Shown here: positions 14,296-23,873 of the stretch, one piece after another
Position numbering within the stretch: position 1 is the first letter of the stretch
Layout of the letters: the number at the start of each line of letters is the position of its first letter
DNA from: Gammaproteobacteria bacterium
Lineage (GTDB): Bacteria > Pseudomonadota > Gammaproteobacteria > GCA-001735895
Direction of reading: 5' to 3'
Length of the DNA stretch: 34,900 nt
NCBI GenBank assembly: GCA_029862005.1
Contig: JAOTYD010000033.1
Location: 1 to 34,900, forward strand
Position numbers and translations under genes: made by a program
The notes under the pieces: generated by a model
The model's database searches: none
What the model saw: only the letters and a program-made list of their open reading frames with translations
What the model was told of the DNA's origin: nothing

Positions 14296-15050
14296 AGGCT
14301 CATCTGCTGCACTTGTGCGCTCAGACCACCATCGATCACCCAGAGCTGGCCCGAGGCATAACGGGCCTCGTCGGAAGCAAGCCAGTTAACCAGGTTGGCG
14401 ATATCTTCGGGTGTGCCGTAGGTACGGATCGGGTGAACCTCACGGACCGCCTTTTTGAGTGATTCGATATCGCCCGATTCACCGAAAAAACTCTGCAGCA
14501 TCGGGGTATCGACATAGCCCGGGCAGATCGCGTTGACGCGAATTCCCTCGGGCCCGTGGTCGCAGGCCATCGCGCGCGTCAATGCATGCACCGCGCCCTT
14601 GGTGGCGCAGTATGCCGCGAGCCCGGGATCAGCAATGTAGCCATCGTAGGACCCAAAGTTAATCACGCTCGCCCCCGCCGACTTGCGCAGCAACGGCAGC
14701 GCGAACTTGGAGGTCAGGAACATGCCGGTCACGTTAATCGCAAAGATGCGGTTCCATTCTTCGAGCGTCGTATCTTCGATTGTCTTTTCGATCTCGATGC
14801 CGACCGCGTTGACGAGGATATCGAGCTTGTCCCATCGCCCGGCAAGTTCGGCAAAAGTAGACCGGCAAAGTTTTTCGTCGGTGACATCGAAGGTTATAAA
14901 TTCTACCTGTTCGGGTAGCGTCCCCGGTTGCGACAGATCAGCCGCGATGACCTGCGCGCCCTCGCGCGCAAAGCGCTCACAAATCGCGCTGCCGATACCC
15001 CCGGTTCCGCCGGTAACGAATGCGGTTTTGTCCACGAGCGCCTGGCTCAT
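14292..15050 (-). CDS. SDR-family NAD(P)-dependent oxidoreductase (copy 2)
   Basis: This encodes 252 residues, a classical SDR: TGGTGGIG (13-20), NAVG (81-84, Val replacing the usual Ala), Ser134 in NFGSYDG and YCATK with Tyr147 and Lys151. It is a paralogue of the downstream SDR, with matching blocks GIEIEKTI, TGMFLTS, ADPGLAAY and DHGPEGIRVNAI. It sits between the Rieske gene (4-base overlap at 15047-15050) and copy 1 (4-base overlap). The NAxG change and altered serine loop suggest divergence of substrate or direction between the two copies. A two-step oxidation and reduction, or epimerisation of a hydroxyl centre through a ketone, would suit such a pair, but this is only a hypothesis. Confidence 0.88.
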   Translation of the reverse strand: MSQALVDKTAFVTGGTGGIGSAICERFAREGAQVIAADLSQPGTLPEQVEFITFDVTDEKLCRSTFAELAGRWDKLDILVNAVGIEIEKTIEDTTLEEWNRIFAINVTGMFLTSKFALPLLRKSAGASVINFGSYDGYIADPGLAAYCATKGAVHALTRAMACDHGPEGIRVNAICPGYVDTPMLQSFFGESGDIESLKKAVREVHPIRTYGTPEDIANLVNWLASDEARYASGQLWVIDGGLSAQVQQMSL

Positions 15051-16198
15051 GCGGCAACCTCGCTGGAGCGTTTGTAGGCCTCGAGAATCAGTCCATGAAA
15101 ATGATGGACCGCATGTTCGCTGGCACCGCTGCCCTCGATATCGACCATGTATCTTCCGGAATTGAAGGCCGGCGTGTTCATACCCCGTTGCACGCTCTCG
15201 ACCAGGCCGATGTCCTCCGGTTGCAGCACTTCGTCGATAAACCGGAGCGCTTCTTTTTCAGTCTCATTGGGTTCAGCGGTTTCAAAGAAGAAATCAAATT
15301 CCTCCCAGGTTTCCTGCTCGTTGATCGGGTAAAAGCGCCATACCATGAAGTTGCCGCGTCCCGGATAGCGCATCAGTGTCATATTCGGCCATAAGAACCA
15401 GACTGCGTGATCGGTTACAGTCGCATCCGCGATGTTGTAAGCGCTGTTTTCACCGAGCCTGGCTTTTGCCATGTGGCTGGAGTAAATACCGTGCGTTTTA
15501 ACCTGGTAGGTGTCCATGTCGATCATCGAACTGAAACCCTTGTGCGCAACCGGACAGTGATAGCACTCGAGAAAGTTGTCGACTACGGCTTTCCAGTTTG
15601 CCTTGATTCGATAACTTAGGCGTGTTGCGAAGGTAAGACTCGCGAGATCGGGCGCATAGTGCATGATCTCGTTGGCCAGGTCGCCGGACTGGGTGGATAG
15701 TGCGGTCGCCTCGGTATCGAGATTGACAAAAACCAGGTGGCAGAAGATTTCAATCCGCACCGGTTCCAGACAGATTTCTTTTTGATTGAAGTTCTCGAGG
15801 TGCTCGGAGCGCGGTGCGGTAACGAGTGTACCGTCGAGATCGTAGGTCCAGGCATGGTAAGGACAGGTAATGCGTTTGGTCTGGCCCTCCCCGGACAACA
15901 GCTCGTGACCGCGATGTTTACAGACGTTGTAGTAGGCCCTGAGCTCGCCATTGCGGTTGAGCAGGGCGATGATGGGCTGTCCTTCGATGCTTGAAGTGAC
16001 ATAACCGCCCGGTTCGCGCAGTTTTTCCTCGTGGCACAGGAATTGCCAGCTGCGATGAAAAATCTGTTCGCGCTCAATTTGCAGAAACTTTGGGTCGACG
16101 TAACAACGGGTATTGATTGAGTGCGAGCGCAGTGCGGTTTCGTCATAGCGACCCTTGATTTGAGAAAATTCATCTCGACTCAGAATTGCGCTGGACAC
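15047..16198 (-). CDS. Rieske non-heme iron oxygenase, alpha subunit (betaine/quaternary-amine demethylase-like)
   Basis: I start this at the GTG at 16198, which has a good ribosome site (gggag, 9 bases before). An ATG 111 bases further upstream would add an implausible extension. The product is 383 residues. The Rieske cluster ligands are Cys93, His95, Cys112 and His115 (CKHRGHE...CPYHAW). The mononuclear iron motif is DNFLECYHCPVAH with Glu211, His214 and His219. The layout matches alpha subunits that demethylate or cleave quaternary amines (glycine betaine monooxygenase, carnitine oxygenase CntA, stachydrine demethylase). The partner reductase is not in the window, so electrons must come from a gene elsewhere. 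Which amine is used cannot be told from sequence. Confidence 0.85.
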   Translation of the reverse strand: MSSAILSRDEFSQIKGRYDETALRSHSINTRCYVDPKFLQIEREQIFHRSWQFLCHEEKLREPGGYVTSSIEGQPIIALLNRNGELRAYYNVCKHRGHELLSGEGQTKRITCPYHAWTYDLDGTLVTAPRSEHLENFNQKEICLEPVRIEIFCHLVFVNLDTEATALSTQSGDLANEIMHYAPDLASLTFATRLSYRIKANWKAVVDNFLECYHCPVAHKGFSSMIDMDTYQVKTHGIYSSHMAKARLGENSAYNIADATVTDHAVWFLWPNMTLMRYPGRGNFMVWRFYPINEQETWEEFDFFFETAEPNETEKEALRFIDEVLQPEDIGLVESVQRGMNTPAFNSGRYMVDIEGSGASEHAVHHFHGLILEAYKRSSEVAA

Positions 16199-16418
16199 GA
16201 TATTTCTCCCGTAGATACAGTGATACAAACGGGCGAAGTCGAGGCGCTCCACCCACGCTTCCGGAAAAATAACATTACTAACCCACCAAGATATACTGAT
16301 TCGCGACATTATATCCTTGAAAGATGACCAATTCTTGCGGCAGACTGCAAATTCATAACGGATAGAGACGCTCTGCGGGTACAGATTGCGGCAACCCTGT
16401 CAGAGGTTCAGAATCAGC

Positions 16419-17420
16419 ATGGCCGAAACCAGCTCACAGACCGGTAAAAAGCAGTGGAATTACATACCAGAGGTACCGGTATTGGTGTCACCGCTGTTCA
16501 GAACGCCTTTGGACACCCGGGCGATCTTAAGGTGGTTTGTCAGGGGCTGGTTTCCCCTGTCGGAGCGAGTGATTATCCTGTTTCTATCGGTGCTGTCCTG
16601 GTTCTTTTTTCATCCGGCACTGGTGCGCTGCCAGGTATTCCAGTTCGACTGGATCGCGCAAATCTTCTTACGCAATCTAGCGTTGATGTTCTTCGTCGCC
16701 GGGGGGCTGCATCTTTACTTTTACGTGTATAAAAAGCAGGGCGATGATCGCCATTTCGATGCCAGGCCGTTGGCACGCAACAGTCGCGTTTTTACCTTTA
16801 ATAACCAGGTTCTCGATAACATGTTCTGGAGCTGCGCAAGCGGTGTAACCGTGTGGACCGCATTCGAGGTATTAATGATGTGGGGCCTCGCTAACGGTTA
16901 CGCGCCGGCGCTGCTGTGGCCCGAAGATGCCCCGTGGCTCCTGTTGCTGATCTTCCTGGTGCCGATCTGGGAGACGTTTTACTTTTTCCTGATTCACCGG
17001 TTGTTGCACTGGCCGCCGCTGTATCGCCGGGTGCATTTCCTGCACCACCGCAATACCAATGTCGGACCCTGGTCGGGGCTGTCGATGCACCCGCTCGAAC
17101 ACCTGATCTACCTGGGTTCGGTGTTGATTCACTGGGTGGTGCCGGCCAACCCGCTGCTGATCATTTTTCACCTGCAGTATTTCACGTTATCCGCCGCAAC
17201 CACGCATACGGGTTACGAAGGCATCGTCATCGACGGCAAGAAACGTCTCGCACTGGGCACCTTTCACCACCAGATGCATCACCGGTTTTTCGAATGTAAC
17301 TACGGCGGCCTCGAAATCCCCTGGGACAAGTGGCTGGGTTCCTTCAACGATGGCACACCGGAATCGCATCAGCAGTTTCTGGCCAGCAGAAGACTGAAAG
17401 CCGCGGGCAAGCAGGTTTGA
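16419..17420 (+). CDS. Fatty acid hydroxylase/sterol desaturase superfamily membrane protein
   Basis: This encodes 333 residues from the ATG at 16419 (a TTG at 16386 would extend it by 11 residues). It has several membrane segments and the three His boxes of the superfamily: HRLLH, HFLHH and HHQMHH, which bind a di-iron centre in relatives that hydroxylate or desaturate lipids. It is divergent from the Rieske gene (220-base gap) and 22 bases upstream of the dimethylglycine-dehydrogenase-like gene on the same strand. A hydroxylase family member in a betaine-type cluster is odd. It may act on a lipid or on an N-alkyl/heterocyclic substrate. No substrate is assigned. Confidence 0.85.
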   Translation: MAETSSQTGKKQWNYIPEVPVLVSPLFRTPLDTRAILRWFVRGWFPLSERVIILFLSVLSWFFFHPALVRCQVFQFDWIAQIFLRNLALMFFVAGGLHLYFYVYKKQGDDRHFDARPLARNSRVFTFNNQVLDNMFWSCASGVTVWTAFEVLMMWGLANGYAPALLWPEDAPWLLLLIFLVPIWETFYFFLIHRLLHWPPLYRRVHFLHHRNTNVGPWSGLSMHPLEHLIYLGSVLIHWVVPANPLLIIFHLQYFTLSAATTHTGYEGIVIDGKKRLALGTFHHQMHHRFFECNYGGLEIPWDKWLGSFNDGTPESHQQFLASRRLKAAGKQV

Positions 17421-17442
17421 TCCAGGTCTTGGTTAAAAGTAG

Positions 17443-19839
17443 GTGAAATCGCAGGCCCGCGTCGTCGTGATTGGTGGAGGCATCGGCGGCTGTTCGGCGC
17501 TATACCATCTGACCCAGGAAGGCTGGAACGACGTGGTTCTGGTCGAGCGCGACGAACTGACCTCAGGAACCACCTGGCATTCGGCTGCACAGTGCCCAAA
17601 CCTTGCCTTTAACCAGCTGCTTATCGGGTTGCGTAGTTACACTATCGATTTGTATAAGGCGCTTGCCGAGGATCCGGAATACCCGATCAATTATCACTAC
17701 GCGGTTGGTGGTCTGCGCCTCATAACCGACCAGCAGCAGCTCGACGCCTGCCATCATATTATTTCGGTGGCGGAAGGTATGGGCGTCGAACTCGAGTTAA
17801 TCAGCCCCGAACAGGCACTGGAGAAGAATCCCCTGCTCGAAACCCATGACCTGCTGGCCGCACTTTACGATCCGCGCGATGGCGACATCGATCCGGCGCA
17901 GCTGTGCCAGGCACTGGCACGACGCTCGCGCAAGGCCGGTGCCGAAATCTATCGGCACAATCCCGTTGTCGGCCTGACCCAGCAGCAAAACCACGAATGG
18001 ATCGTGCATACCCGGAAAGGGGATATTTGCTGCGAGCACATCGTCAACGCCGCTGGGTACCGCGCCAATGAAGTCGGTGCGCTGATGGGCGTCGAGTACC
18101 CGATTGTATCGATGGAGCATATGTATTTCGTTACTGAGCCCATCAATGAACTGATGCCGCCCGAGCAACGAGTCGCCATGGTGCGCTGCCCGCGCGACCG
18201 GTTTTACCTGCGCCAGGAAAAGCAGGGTTTACTCATCGGTGTTTACGAGCATGACTGCAAGACTTTTGGCATGGAGGGGATCGATCCGGATTTCGCCAAT
18301 GCCCTGTGCCCGGATGATCTCGATCGATGTTTGCCGAGGCTGGTGCATATTTTCCAGCGCTTACCCTGTTTGCAGAAAGTAGGGATTCAATCGATTATAA
18401 ATGGCCCCATTACCTATACTGCCGATGCAGGACCTCTGGTCGGTAAAACACCGGGCATGCGCAATACCTGGTCTATCAACGGTTTGAGGGTCGGAATCGG
18501 CGAGGGCGGCGGTTACGGCAAGATGCTGGCGCAAATGATGGTGCATGGCGAAACTGACTGGGATTGCTGGCAGTTGGACCCGCGTCGTATCAATCACTGT
18601 TCGACCCTGGAATACACGGCCCTGAAAGCGATCGAGGATTACCAGCACGAGTTTCAGTGGCACTTGCCGCAAGAACACCGTCCCGCTGGAAGACCGCTCA
18701 GGACTACCCCGTTATACCCGGTTTTACAGCAACAGGGTGCCCAGTTCGGCGTGGTTAACGGCTGGGAGCGAGTTTCTTTTTTCAAACCAACAGCGGAAAT
18801 CGTCGAACAACATGGCTATCGATTTAATAACTGGCATGCGATCGTCGAACGGGAAATCGAGTCCCTGTGTCGCGGTGTCGGCATCCTGGAGCTGTCCGGG
18901 TTTAATCGTTACGCGATAAGCGGGCCCGGTGCGCGCGACTGGATCGATAGCCTGACCTGTTCCAGGGTACCGACGCAACCGGGTAGGGTAGGCCTGGCGT
19001 ACTTTCTAAACCGCAGCGGCAACCTGTTGGCCGAAGCGACGCTTGCCCTAGTCGAAAAAGATCATCTCTGGTATGGATCTGCTGCAGCTGCTGAATTGCA
19101 CGATTGGGACTGGTTGCACGAACGATTGCCGCCGGATAGTGCGATTAGAATCGAATCGTTAACTAACGAGCATACGACCCTTGTGATAGCCGGCCCCAGA
19201 TCGCGCGAGTTAATCGAAGCGGTCAGCCCGCGCATGGACTGGAGCAAGGCAGCCTTTCCGCCAATGAGTGTGCGTCAATGTCTGCTCGGTCACTTCGAAG
19301 TAGTCGTGATGTCGGTCAGTGTTTGCGGCGAACTGGCTTACGAATTACACGTCCCGAATCAGCATTTAATCGGTGCTTACGATCTGTTGCAGCAACTCGG
19401 GGCATCGTTGGGTCTGGGCGGATTCGGTATGTATGCACTGGAATCGATGCGCCTCGAGAAGGGCTATGGGCATTGGAAGGCTGACTTGATTGACGAGTAC
19501 AATCCCTTCGAGGCCGGACTGGAACGCTTTGTTAACCTGGAGAAATCGTTTCCCGGTAAGGAAGGCCTGAAGACTCAGATTGAAGCTGGCAACCGCCGCA
19601 ATCGGTTAGTGCTCGAGATTGAATGCGATACGGCGCCATGCCAGGCGGGGGAATCGGTTTACTGCGGTAACGAGGTGGTTGGCACCATCACCTCGGCAGC
19701 CTGGGGTTTCAGAGTGCAGAAAAACCTGGCGATGGCTTACCTTAGGCCGGAATACTCTGCGACTGAAAGCAAGCTGGAAGTCGCGTTGCTTGGACATCGC
19801 TATAAGGCTCGTGTTGCAGCCGAAAACCTGGCCTGGTAA
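17443..19839 (+). CDS. FAD-dependent dimethylglycine/sarcosine-dehydrogenase-like protein with GcvT domain
   Basis: This encodes 798 residues starting at a GTG. The N-terminal half is a DAO-type FAD domain: GGGIGG dinucleotide loop (11-16) and SGTTWHS with His46, matching the FAD-attaching His of dimethylglycine dehydrogenases. The C-terminal part from about residue 420 is an aminomethyltransferase (GcvT)-like, folate-binding module (FGVVNGWERVSFFK onwards). Such proteins oxidise N-methyl groups and pass the carbon to tetrahydrofolate. After the Rieske demethylase the expected substrate is an N-methyl or N,N-dimethyl amino acid, which is inference. It is in the same unit as the hydroxylase-family gene. 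The length fits the family (about 800-850). Confidence 0.87.
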   Translation: MKSQARVVVIGGGIGGCSALYHLTQEGWNDVVLVERDELTSGTTWHSAAQCPNLAFNQLLIGLRSYTIDLYKALAEDPEYPINYHYAVGGLRLITDQQQLDACHHIISVAEGMGVELELISPEQALEKNPLLETHDLLAALYDPRDGDIDPAQLCQALARRSRKAGAEIYRHNPVVGLTQQQNHEWIVHTRKGDICCEHIVNAAGYRANEVGALMGVEYPIVSMEHMYFVTEPINELMPPEQRVAMVRCPRDRFYLRQEKQGLLIGVYEHDCKTFGMEGIDPDFANALCPDDLDRCLPRLVHIFQRLPCLQKVGIQSIINGPITYTADAGPLVGKTPGMRNTWSINGLRVGIGEGGGYGKMLAQMMVHGETDWDCWQLDPRRINHCSTLEYTALKAIEDYQHEFQWHLPQEHRPAGRPLRTTPLYPVLQQQGAQFGVVNGWERVSFFKPTAEIVEQHGYRFNNWHAIVEREIESLCRGVGILELSGFNRYAISGPGARDWIDSLTCSRVPTQPGRVGLAYFLNRSGNLLAEATLALVEKDHLWYGSAAAAELHDWDWLHERLPPDSAIRIESLTNEHTTLVIAGPRSRELIEAVSPRMDWSKAAFPPMSVRQCLLGHFEVVVMSVSVCGELAYELHVPNQHLIGAYDLLQQLGASLGLGGFGMYALESMRLEKGYGHWKADLIDEYNPFEAGLERFVNLEKSFPGKEGLKTQIEAGNRRNRLVLEIECDTAPCQAGESVYCGNEVVGTITSAAWGFRVQKNLAMAYLRPEYSATESKLEVALLGHRYKARVAAENLAW

Positions 19840-19863
19840 TGGACTTAAGTGGATTATCGCGCA

Positions 19864-20967
19864 CTAACTAAATGATGCCGATAGCTTTCCGATACGGCTT
19901 TCATCGGGGGTGACACCGAGACCGAGCGCTTGCGGCAGGTTGATGTATCCGTTCTTAACCTGGATACCATTCTCGGGATCATAATGCTCCTGGTAATAGG
20001 GTGCGCCGATCCAGACGCCTTCGAGTAACCCGGGATCCACGGTTGCTCCGACATGGGCGCAGGCTGCAGCGATGATGTCGCCACCCGAGGTGTCGTCGCA
20101 TGAGTGCGGCATCGAGCGCGCCGTGCAAATGTCACGTACCGTTGCAATTGCGTTCAATCCACCCAGCCTGGTCAGCTTGAGGCCGAAGCCATCGCAAATT
20201 CCGAGAGAGATTGCGCGCAGCACATCGTTGATAGTTTCGGTGTTTTCATCGAGGTAAACCGGATGGTGTATCTGGGCGCGTATCGAGGCAATTTCTTCCA
20301 TCGTGTTGCAGGGTTGCTCGATGACGACTGGAATCTGTCTGCAGGACAGGCTGAGCAGCAGGGTGTCACGCGCGGTCAAACTGCGATTTGCGTCGATCGC
20401 CAGTCGAACCCGGTTGCCTACCGCTTCCCAGACCTTGTGAATGACGGCAATATCTTCATCGATGTCGCGGCCTCCGCATTTGATTTGCAAGCGCGGGAAG
20501 CCTTCATCTGCTTTTTCCCTTGCCTGCCTGACGCTGTCCTCCGGCGACGCGATGCCGATTGCATAATACGAGGGAACTTTCTCGGTGATGGCACCGCCAA
20601 GTAAATCGCAGACGCGCATTTTGTGGTGTTTGCCGATCAAGTCCATCAGCGCGATATCGATAGCCGCCTTGGCCTGGTTGTGGCCATTCAGGTGTGCATC
20701 CATGCGACGTCTTAACAGCAGGGGCGTAAGTGCTGATTCACCGATCATCGCCGGGGCCATTTGTGCCAGGGCAGCCCTGGCACCCTTGGCATGTTCCGGC
20801 TGGTAGGTCGGACCGACGGGACAGGTTTCGCCCCAGCCCACGAGGCCGTTATCACAAACCAGTTTGACAATGGTCGAATCGAGTGCATGCAGTGCGGTTC
20901 CCGCCATCGTGTAGGGCCGCTTCAATTGCAGGTCTTTCTGGTAGATATGAAGTTCAGCAATGCGCAT
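19864..20967 (-). CDS. HpbD-like enolase-superfamily epimerase (4-hydroxyproline/proline betaine type)
   Basis: This encodes 367 residues from the ATG at 20967. A GTG at 20982 overlapping the cyclase stop is an alternative. The start [13 protein letters not shown], the [11 protein letters not shown] loop, [26 protein letters not shown] and [16 protein letters not shown] agree with my memory of the hydroxyproline-betaine 2-epimerase HpbD. The MR/MLE catalytic set is present: Lys163 (QIKCG), metal ligands Asp192, Glu217 and Asp240, and Lys264 (GLKLTRLGG). Such enzymes move the alpha proton of a betaine between two Lys. It is the last gene of the unit that starts at 24914. The family is firm. 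The exact betaine is inferred from recalled similarity, not alignment. Confidence 0.8.
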   Translation of the reverse strand: MRIAELHIYQKDLQLKRPYTMAGTALHALDSTIVKLVCDNGLVGWGETCPVGPTYQPEHAKGARAALAQMAPAMIGESALTPLLLRRRMDAHLNGHNQAKAAIDIALMDLIGKHHKMRVCDLLGGAITEKVPSYYAIGIASPEDSVRQAREKADEGFPRLQIKCGGRDIDEDIAVIHKVWEAVGNRVRLAIDANRSLTARDTLLLSLSCRQIPVVIEQPCNTMEEIASIRAQIHHPVYLDENTETINDVLRAISLGICDGFGLKLTRLGGLNAIATVRDICTARSMPHSCDDTSGGDIIAAACAHVGATVDPGLLEGVWIGAPYYQEHYDPENGIQVKNGYINLPQALGLGVTPDESRIGKLSASFS

Positions 20968-20969
20968 TG

Positions 20970-22175
20970 CTAAGTTTCGCACAAAGCGTAAACGGCCTGT
21001 GGCTCTGCAATACCCTTCATGTCGCGGTTGCCCATGAACTGCGAGGGTATTTCGATGAGTTCGGAAAACTTACGTGAAAACAGTATGTTGCAGTCGAACT
21101 CCTTGGTCAGCGATTCGAGGCGCGCGGTACGATTCACCGCGGGGCCCATCACCGTGAAATCGAGGCGGTCGGGCGCGCCGACATTACCGTAAATCACTTC
21201 GCCGAGGTTAAGACCCACGCCAAACCTGATTTCGGGCTGGCCATGGCGGCGGCGTTGGTGATTCAGGGTTTCGAGGGTGTTGTGCGCATCGATGGCGGCA
21301 TCAATAGCCGCGTTGCATGCGTTTTGTTCACTTGTGTTCTCGTCGATCGGAAACACGATCAGCATTGCGTCACCGATGAAGCGCAGAATTTCGCCGCCCC
21401 TTGCGTTCACTGCGGCGGCAACGAATTCAAAGTACTCGTTGAGCATTTCGAGTACCTGCGCCGCGGGCAGCGTTTCGGTAATCTGGGTGAAATCGCGCAG
21501 GTCGCTAAACCACAGGGCCGCGTTGATCAGGTCCGCATCGCCGCGCTTGATCATGCCGGCAAGAACTTTTTCGCTGGTGCGTTTACCGACGTAGGTGTTC
21601 ATCAGTGAACGCGATATGTGTCGCAAGGCATGCACTTCGAGCACCGGTGCAAGGTAGTCCCGAATTCGCCGAAAGCTCTCGATGTGCTGATCGCTGAAAC
21701 CACCTTTTCTTTTAGTGCTGATTATTATCGCCGCGCCTGGTTCGGCGACCTCGCCGAAAAGTACCGGCAGCGCCACGTAATCGGTAAAGCCGTCCTCGGC
21801 CAGTTCGGTATAGGCACGGTGCGCATCTTCTGGCAGATTATCCAGCCGCTTGCGCACGCGTTTATGGGTTTCGTAGATTGTTGCTAATGGGCTGCCGATA
21901 TAGCGTTCCGAATTACGCACGCCGTGCGATGCATTAATGGGCGTGGTCGTGTCAGTCGACTTCAGCCAGGTTTCCGAAGTACCGACCAATTGCGGATTGA
22001 GCGTCAACAGCGAAACCATCAAGCGGTCAATCGAGGCGCCGTGAACATTCATTTGATGTGCGAGCTGGTGCACAAATTTATTGGTGCTTTCGATACGGCG
22101 ACCCAGTGTGAATAACCAATCGATTACGCCCGGGGCATAACAGCCCGTTATATTTTCTGGTTGTGGAGTGGACAC
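20970..22175 (-). CDS. Class III adenylate/guanylate cyclase with N-terminal GAF-like region
   Basis: This encodes 401 residues. The N-terminal half (about 1-190) has a GAF-like pattern ([28 protein letters not shown]) with no transmembrane segment. The C-terminal domain from about residue 200 is a class III cyclase: metal-binding Asp225 (LWFSDLRDF) and Asp269 ([11 protein letters not shown]), and the catalytic Asn/Arg in [11 protein letters not shown]. It lies 5 bases after the EamA gene, directly upstream of the HpbD-like gene. A signalling cyclase inside a catabolic operon suggests that a metabolite or cell state sensed by the GAF-like region is linked to this pathway. The sensed ligand is unknown. 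Confidence 0.83.
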   Translation of the reverse strand: MSTPQPENITGCYAPGVIDWLFTLGRRIESTNKFVHQLAHQMNVHGASIDRLMVSLLTLNPQLVGTSETWLKSTDTTTPINASHGVRNSERYIGSPLATIYETHKRVRKRLDNLPEDAHRAYTELAEDGFTDYVALPVLFGEVAEPGAAIIISTKRKGGFSDQHIESFRRIRDYLAPVLEVHALRHISRSLMNTYVGKRTSEKVLAGMIKRGDADLINAALWFSDLRDFTQITETLPAAQVLEMLNEYFEFVAAAVNARGGEILRFIGDAMLIVFPIDENTSEQNACNAAIDAAIDAHNTLETLNHQRRRHGQPEIRFGVGLNLGEVIYGNVGAPDRLDFTVMGPAVNRTARLESLTKEFDCNILFSRKFSELIEIPSQFMGNRDMKGIAEPQAVYALCET

Positions 22176-22180
22176 TGTGG

Positions 22181-23071
22181 TTATTGGGTTTCCGATGTCA
22201 GGACTGTACTGCGGTTGCGTCGTTTTTCGCTGGATACCAGTATGATACCCGAAATTACGATTAGGCTGGCACCCGCAAGCATCGCCAAAGTGGGTTGGTC
22301 ACCCCAGATCAGGTAACCGTAGATAAGGGCAATCAGGATGCTGACGTATTTAAACGGGCCGATGAAGGACAATTCGCCGAGGCGGCTACCGATGATCAGG
22401 AACAGGTATCCACAATAGAGTGCCCCTCCAAGTCCAATAAACCACAGGTACCAATGCAGGTCGGCTTCGCCCCATCCCTGGTAAATCGAATAGATTCCAC
22501 CACCCAGCATGACAATCCAGGCATTGGTGAACGCAACCTGCGATGAGGGGATTTCAGCGGGTACGTAGCGAATCGCGATATCGCGTAACGCCACGAAAAA
22601 AGCACAGATGATCGGAAATATAACCGCCCATGAAGCCGTCTCGGAAAACGGATTGGTGATCAGTATCACGCCACCAAAGCCGACCAGAATAACGATCCAT
22701 CGATCCAGACTTACGTTTTCCTTCAGTATGGTTGCCGCCAGAAGTGCCAGAAATATGGGTGAGGCAAAGCCCAGGGTTGATGCCACTGCGATGGGTAACA
22801 TGGACAGGCCGGTCAGGAAGGCGAGGGTAGCGCCCAGTTCAAACAAGGCGCGCAGCAGGTTCCAGCGATGCAGGCTGCGGCGATTGAAAACAGGTTGCCT
22901 ACGAAGCGTCATCACGCTCGCGAAGATTATGCAGATCAATGCACCTCGCAAAAACATGACCTGCCCGACATTAAAAACCTGCGTGATGTGTTTTACGATG
23001 GCATCATTGGTGGTAATCATCGACATTGCGATGACCACGAATAGCGCAGCCTTGAGGTTGTTGAATTCCAC
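22181..23071 (-). CDS. EamA/DMT-superfamily permease (copy 1)
   Basis: This encodes 296 residues starting at the GTG at 23071, 19 bases after the hydrolase stop. An ATG at 23149 overlaps the hydrolase by 59 bases and adds a polar extension, so it is less likely. The protein has about ten hydrophobic segments in two similar halves, the DMT/EamA pattern (FNVGQVMFLRGALICII, RWIVILVGFGGVILITNP), and a C-terminal basic tail. EamA proteins export or import small metabolites. In this operon an osmolyte or its product is a possible cargo, but the substrate cannot be read from sequence. Confidence 0.82.
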   Translation of the reverse strand: MEFNNLKAALFVVIAMSMITTNDAIVKHITQVFNVGQVMFLRGALICIIFASVMTLRRQPVFNRRSLHRWNLLRALFELGATLAFLTGLSMLPIAVASTLGFASPIFLALLAATILKENVSLDRWIVILVGFGGVILITNPFSETASWAVIFPIICAFFVALRDIAIRYVPAEIPSSQVAFTNAWIVMLGGGIYSIYQGWGEADLHWYLWFIGLGGALYCGYLFLIIGSRLGELSFIGPFKYVSILIALIYGYLIWGDQPTLAMLAGASLIVISGIILVSSEKRRNRSTVLTSETQ

Positions 23072-23090
23072 GAAGTGAAGAGTAGCAGTC

Positions 23091-23864
23091 TCAGCTTTGC
23101 TGGAGTAGAAATTCTCGTAGCAGCGGGAGTACCTGGTCGCTGGCTTCAATCATTAATGCATGCTTGAGTCCTTCGAGAATAACCAGGCGGGAACTGGGCA
23201 GTTCGCCATCAATGAATTGATTGAGACGCGGATTGCAACCGCCATCGAGCTCACCGGTCAGCACCAGGCAGGGGCATTTGACTTCATGCAACCAGGGCGC
23301 CATTTCCGTGGTGGCGTAAATCCAGAACACACTCAGGAAGACATCGGCAGGGGTATCGTTAACCTGTTGTAGACGTGCTTCTACCAGATCCGGATGTGCC
23401 TGGATGAATGCATCGGTGAACCAGCGTGCAACAAAGGTCCCCAGGGTTTCGGCGATCCCGTTTTGCTCCATCGCATCGCCGACCGCTTTCAGTTTTGCGC
23501 GATCATCCTCGCTACGACCCGCGGCGGTGCTAAGCAGACCGACACTCTGGGTATGTTCGGGGTAGGCGCGTGCGTAGGCCGGACCGATCATGCCACCGAG
23601 CGAATGCCCAGCAATGTGAATTTTCTCGTGCCCGAGCTTCAGCCGTAGCGCTTCGAGATCATCGACAAGATCATCGAGGGTATATGGCGTTGGTGGAATC
23701 GGGCTTTCGCCGTGACCACGTAAATCGTAACTGACGCAGGTAAAGTCCTGCTTGAGATCGTCAACGAGCTCGTTCCAGGTGGTTTTGCGCGCGCCGATGC
23801 CGTGCACGAGGTAAAGCGCGGGTCCTTGTCCCTCAATTCGATAGCTGACATCTATCGCGGCCAT
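23091..23864 (-). CDS. Alpha/beta-fold hydrolase
   Basis: This encodes 257 residues without signal peptide. The catalytic triad is visible: Ser88 in GHSLGG, Asp207 in TGELDGG, His235 in GLKHALM. The oxyanion-side motif is LVHGIG. It resembles the enol-lactonase/esterase branch of the superfamily (PcaD-like), which hydrolyses C-O or C-C bonds of small molecules. It sits between a luciferase-like monooxygenase (9 bases upstream) and an EamA gene. A monooxygenase followed by a hydrolase is typical of ring-opening or ester-cleaving steps. The substrate is unknown. Confidence 0.85.
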   Translation of the reverse strand: MAAIDVSYRIEGQGPALYLVHGIGARKTTWNELVDDLKQDFTCVSYDLRGHGESPIPPTPYTLDDLVDDLEALRLKLGHEKIHIAGHSLGGMIGPAYARAYPEHTQSVGLLSTAAGRSEDDRAKLKAVGDAMEQNGIAETLGTFVARWFTDAFIQAHPDLVEARLQQVNDTPADVFLSVFWIYATTEMAPWLHEVKCPCLVLTGELDGGCNPRLNQFIDGELPSSRLVILEGLKHALMIEASDQVLPLLREFLLQQS

Positions 23865-23873
23865 TGCTACGGG

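Noticed and set aside
15047-16198. Rieske gene as a dedicated glycine betaine monooxygenase (gbcA)
   Set aside because: No gbcB reductase gene is present and the HpbD-like epimerase fits a chiral cyclic betaine better than glycine betaine. The exact substrate is left open.
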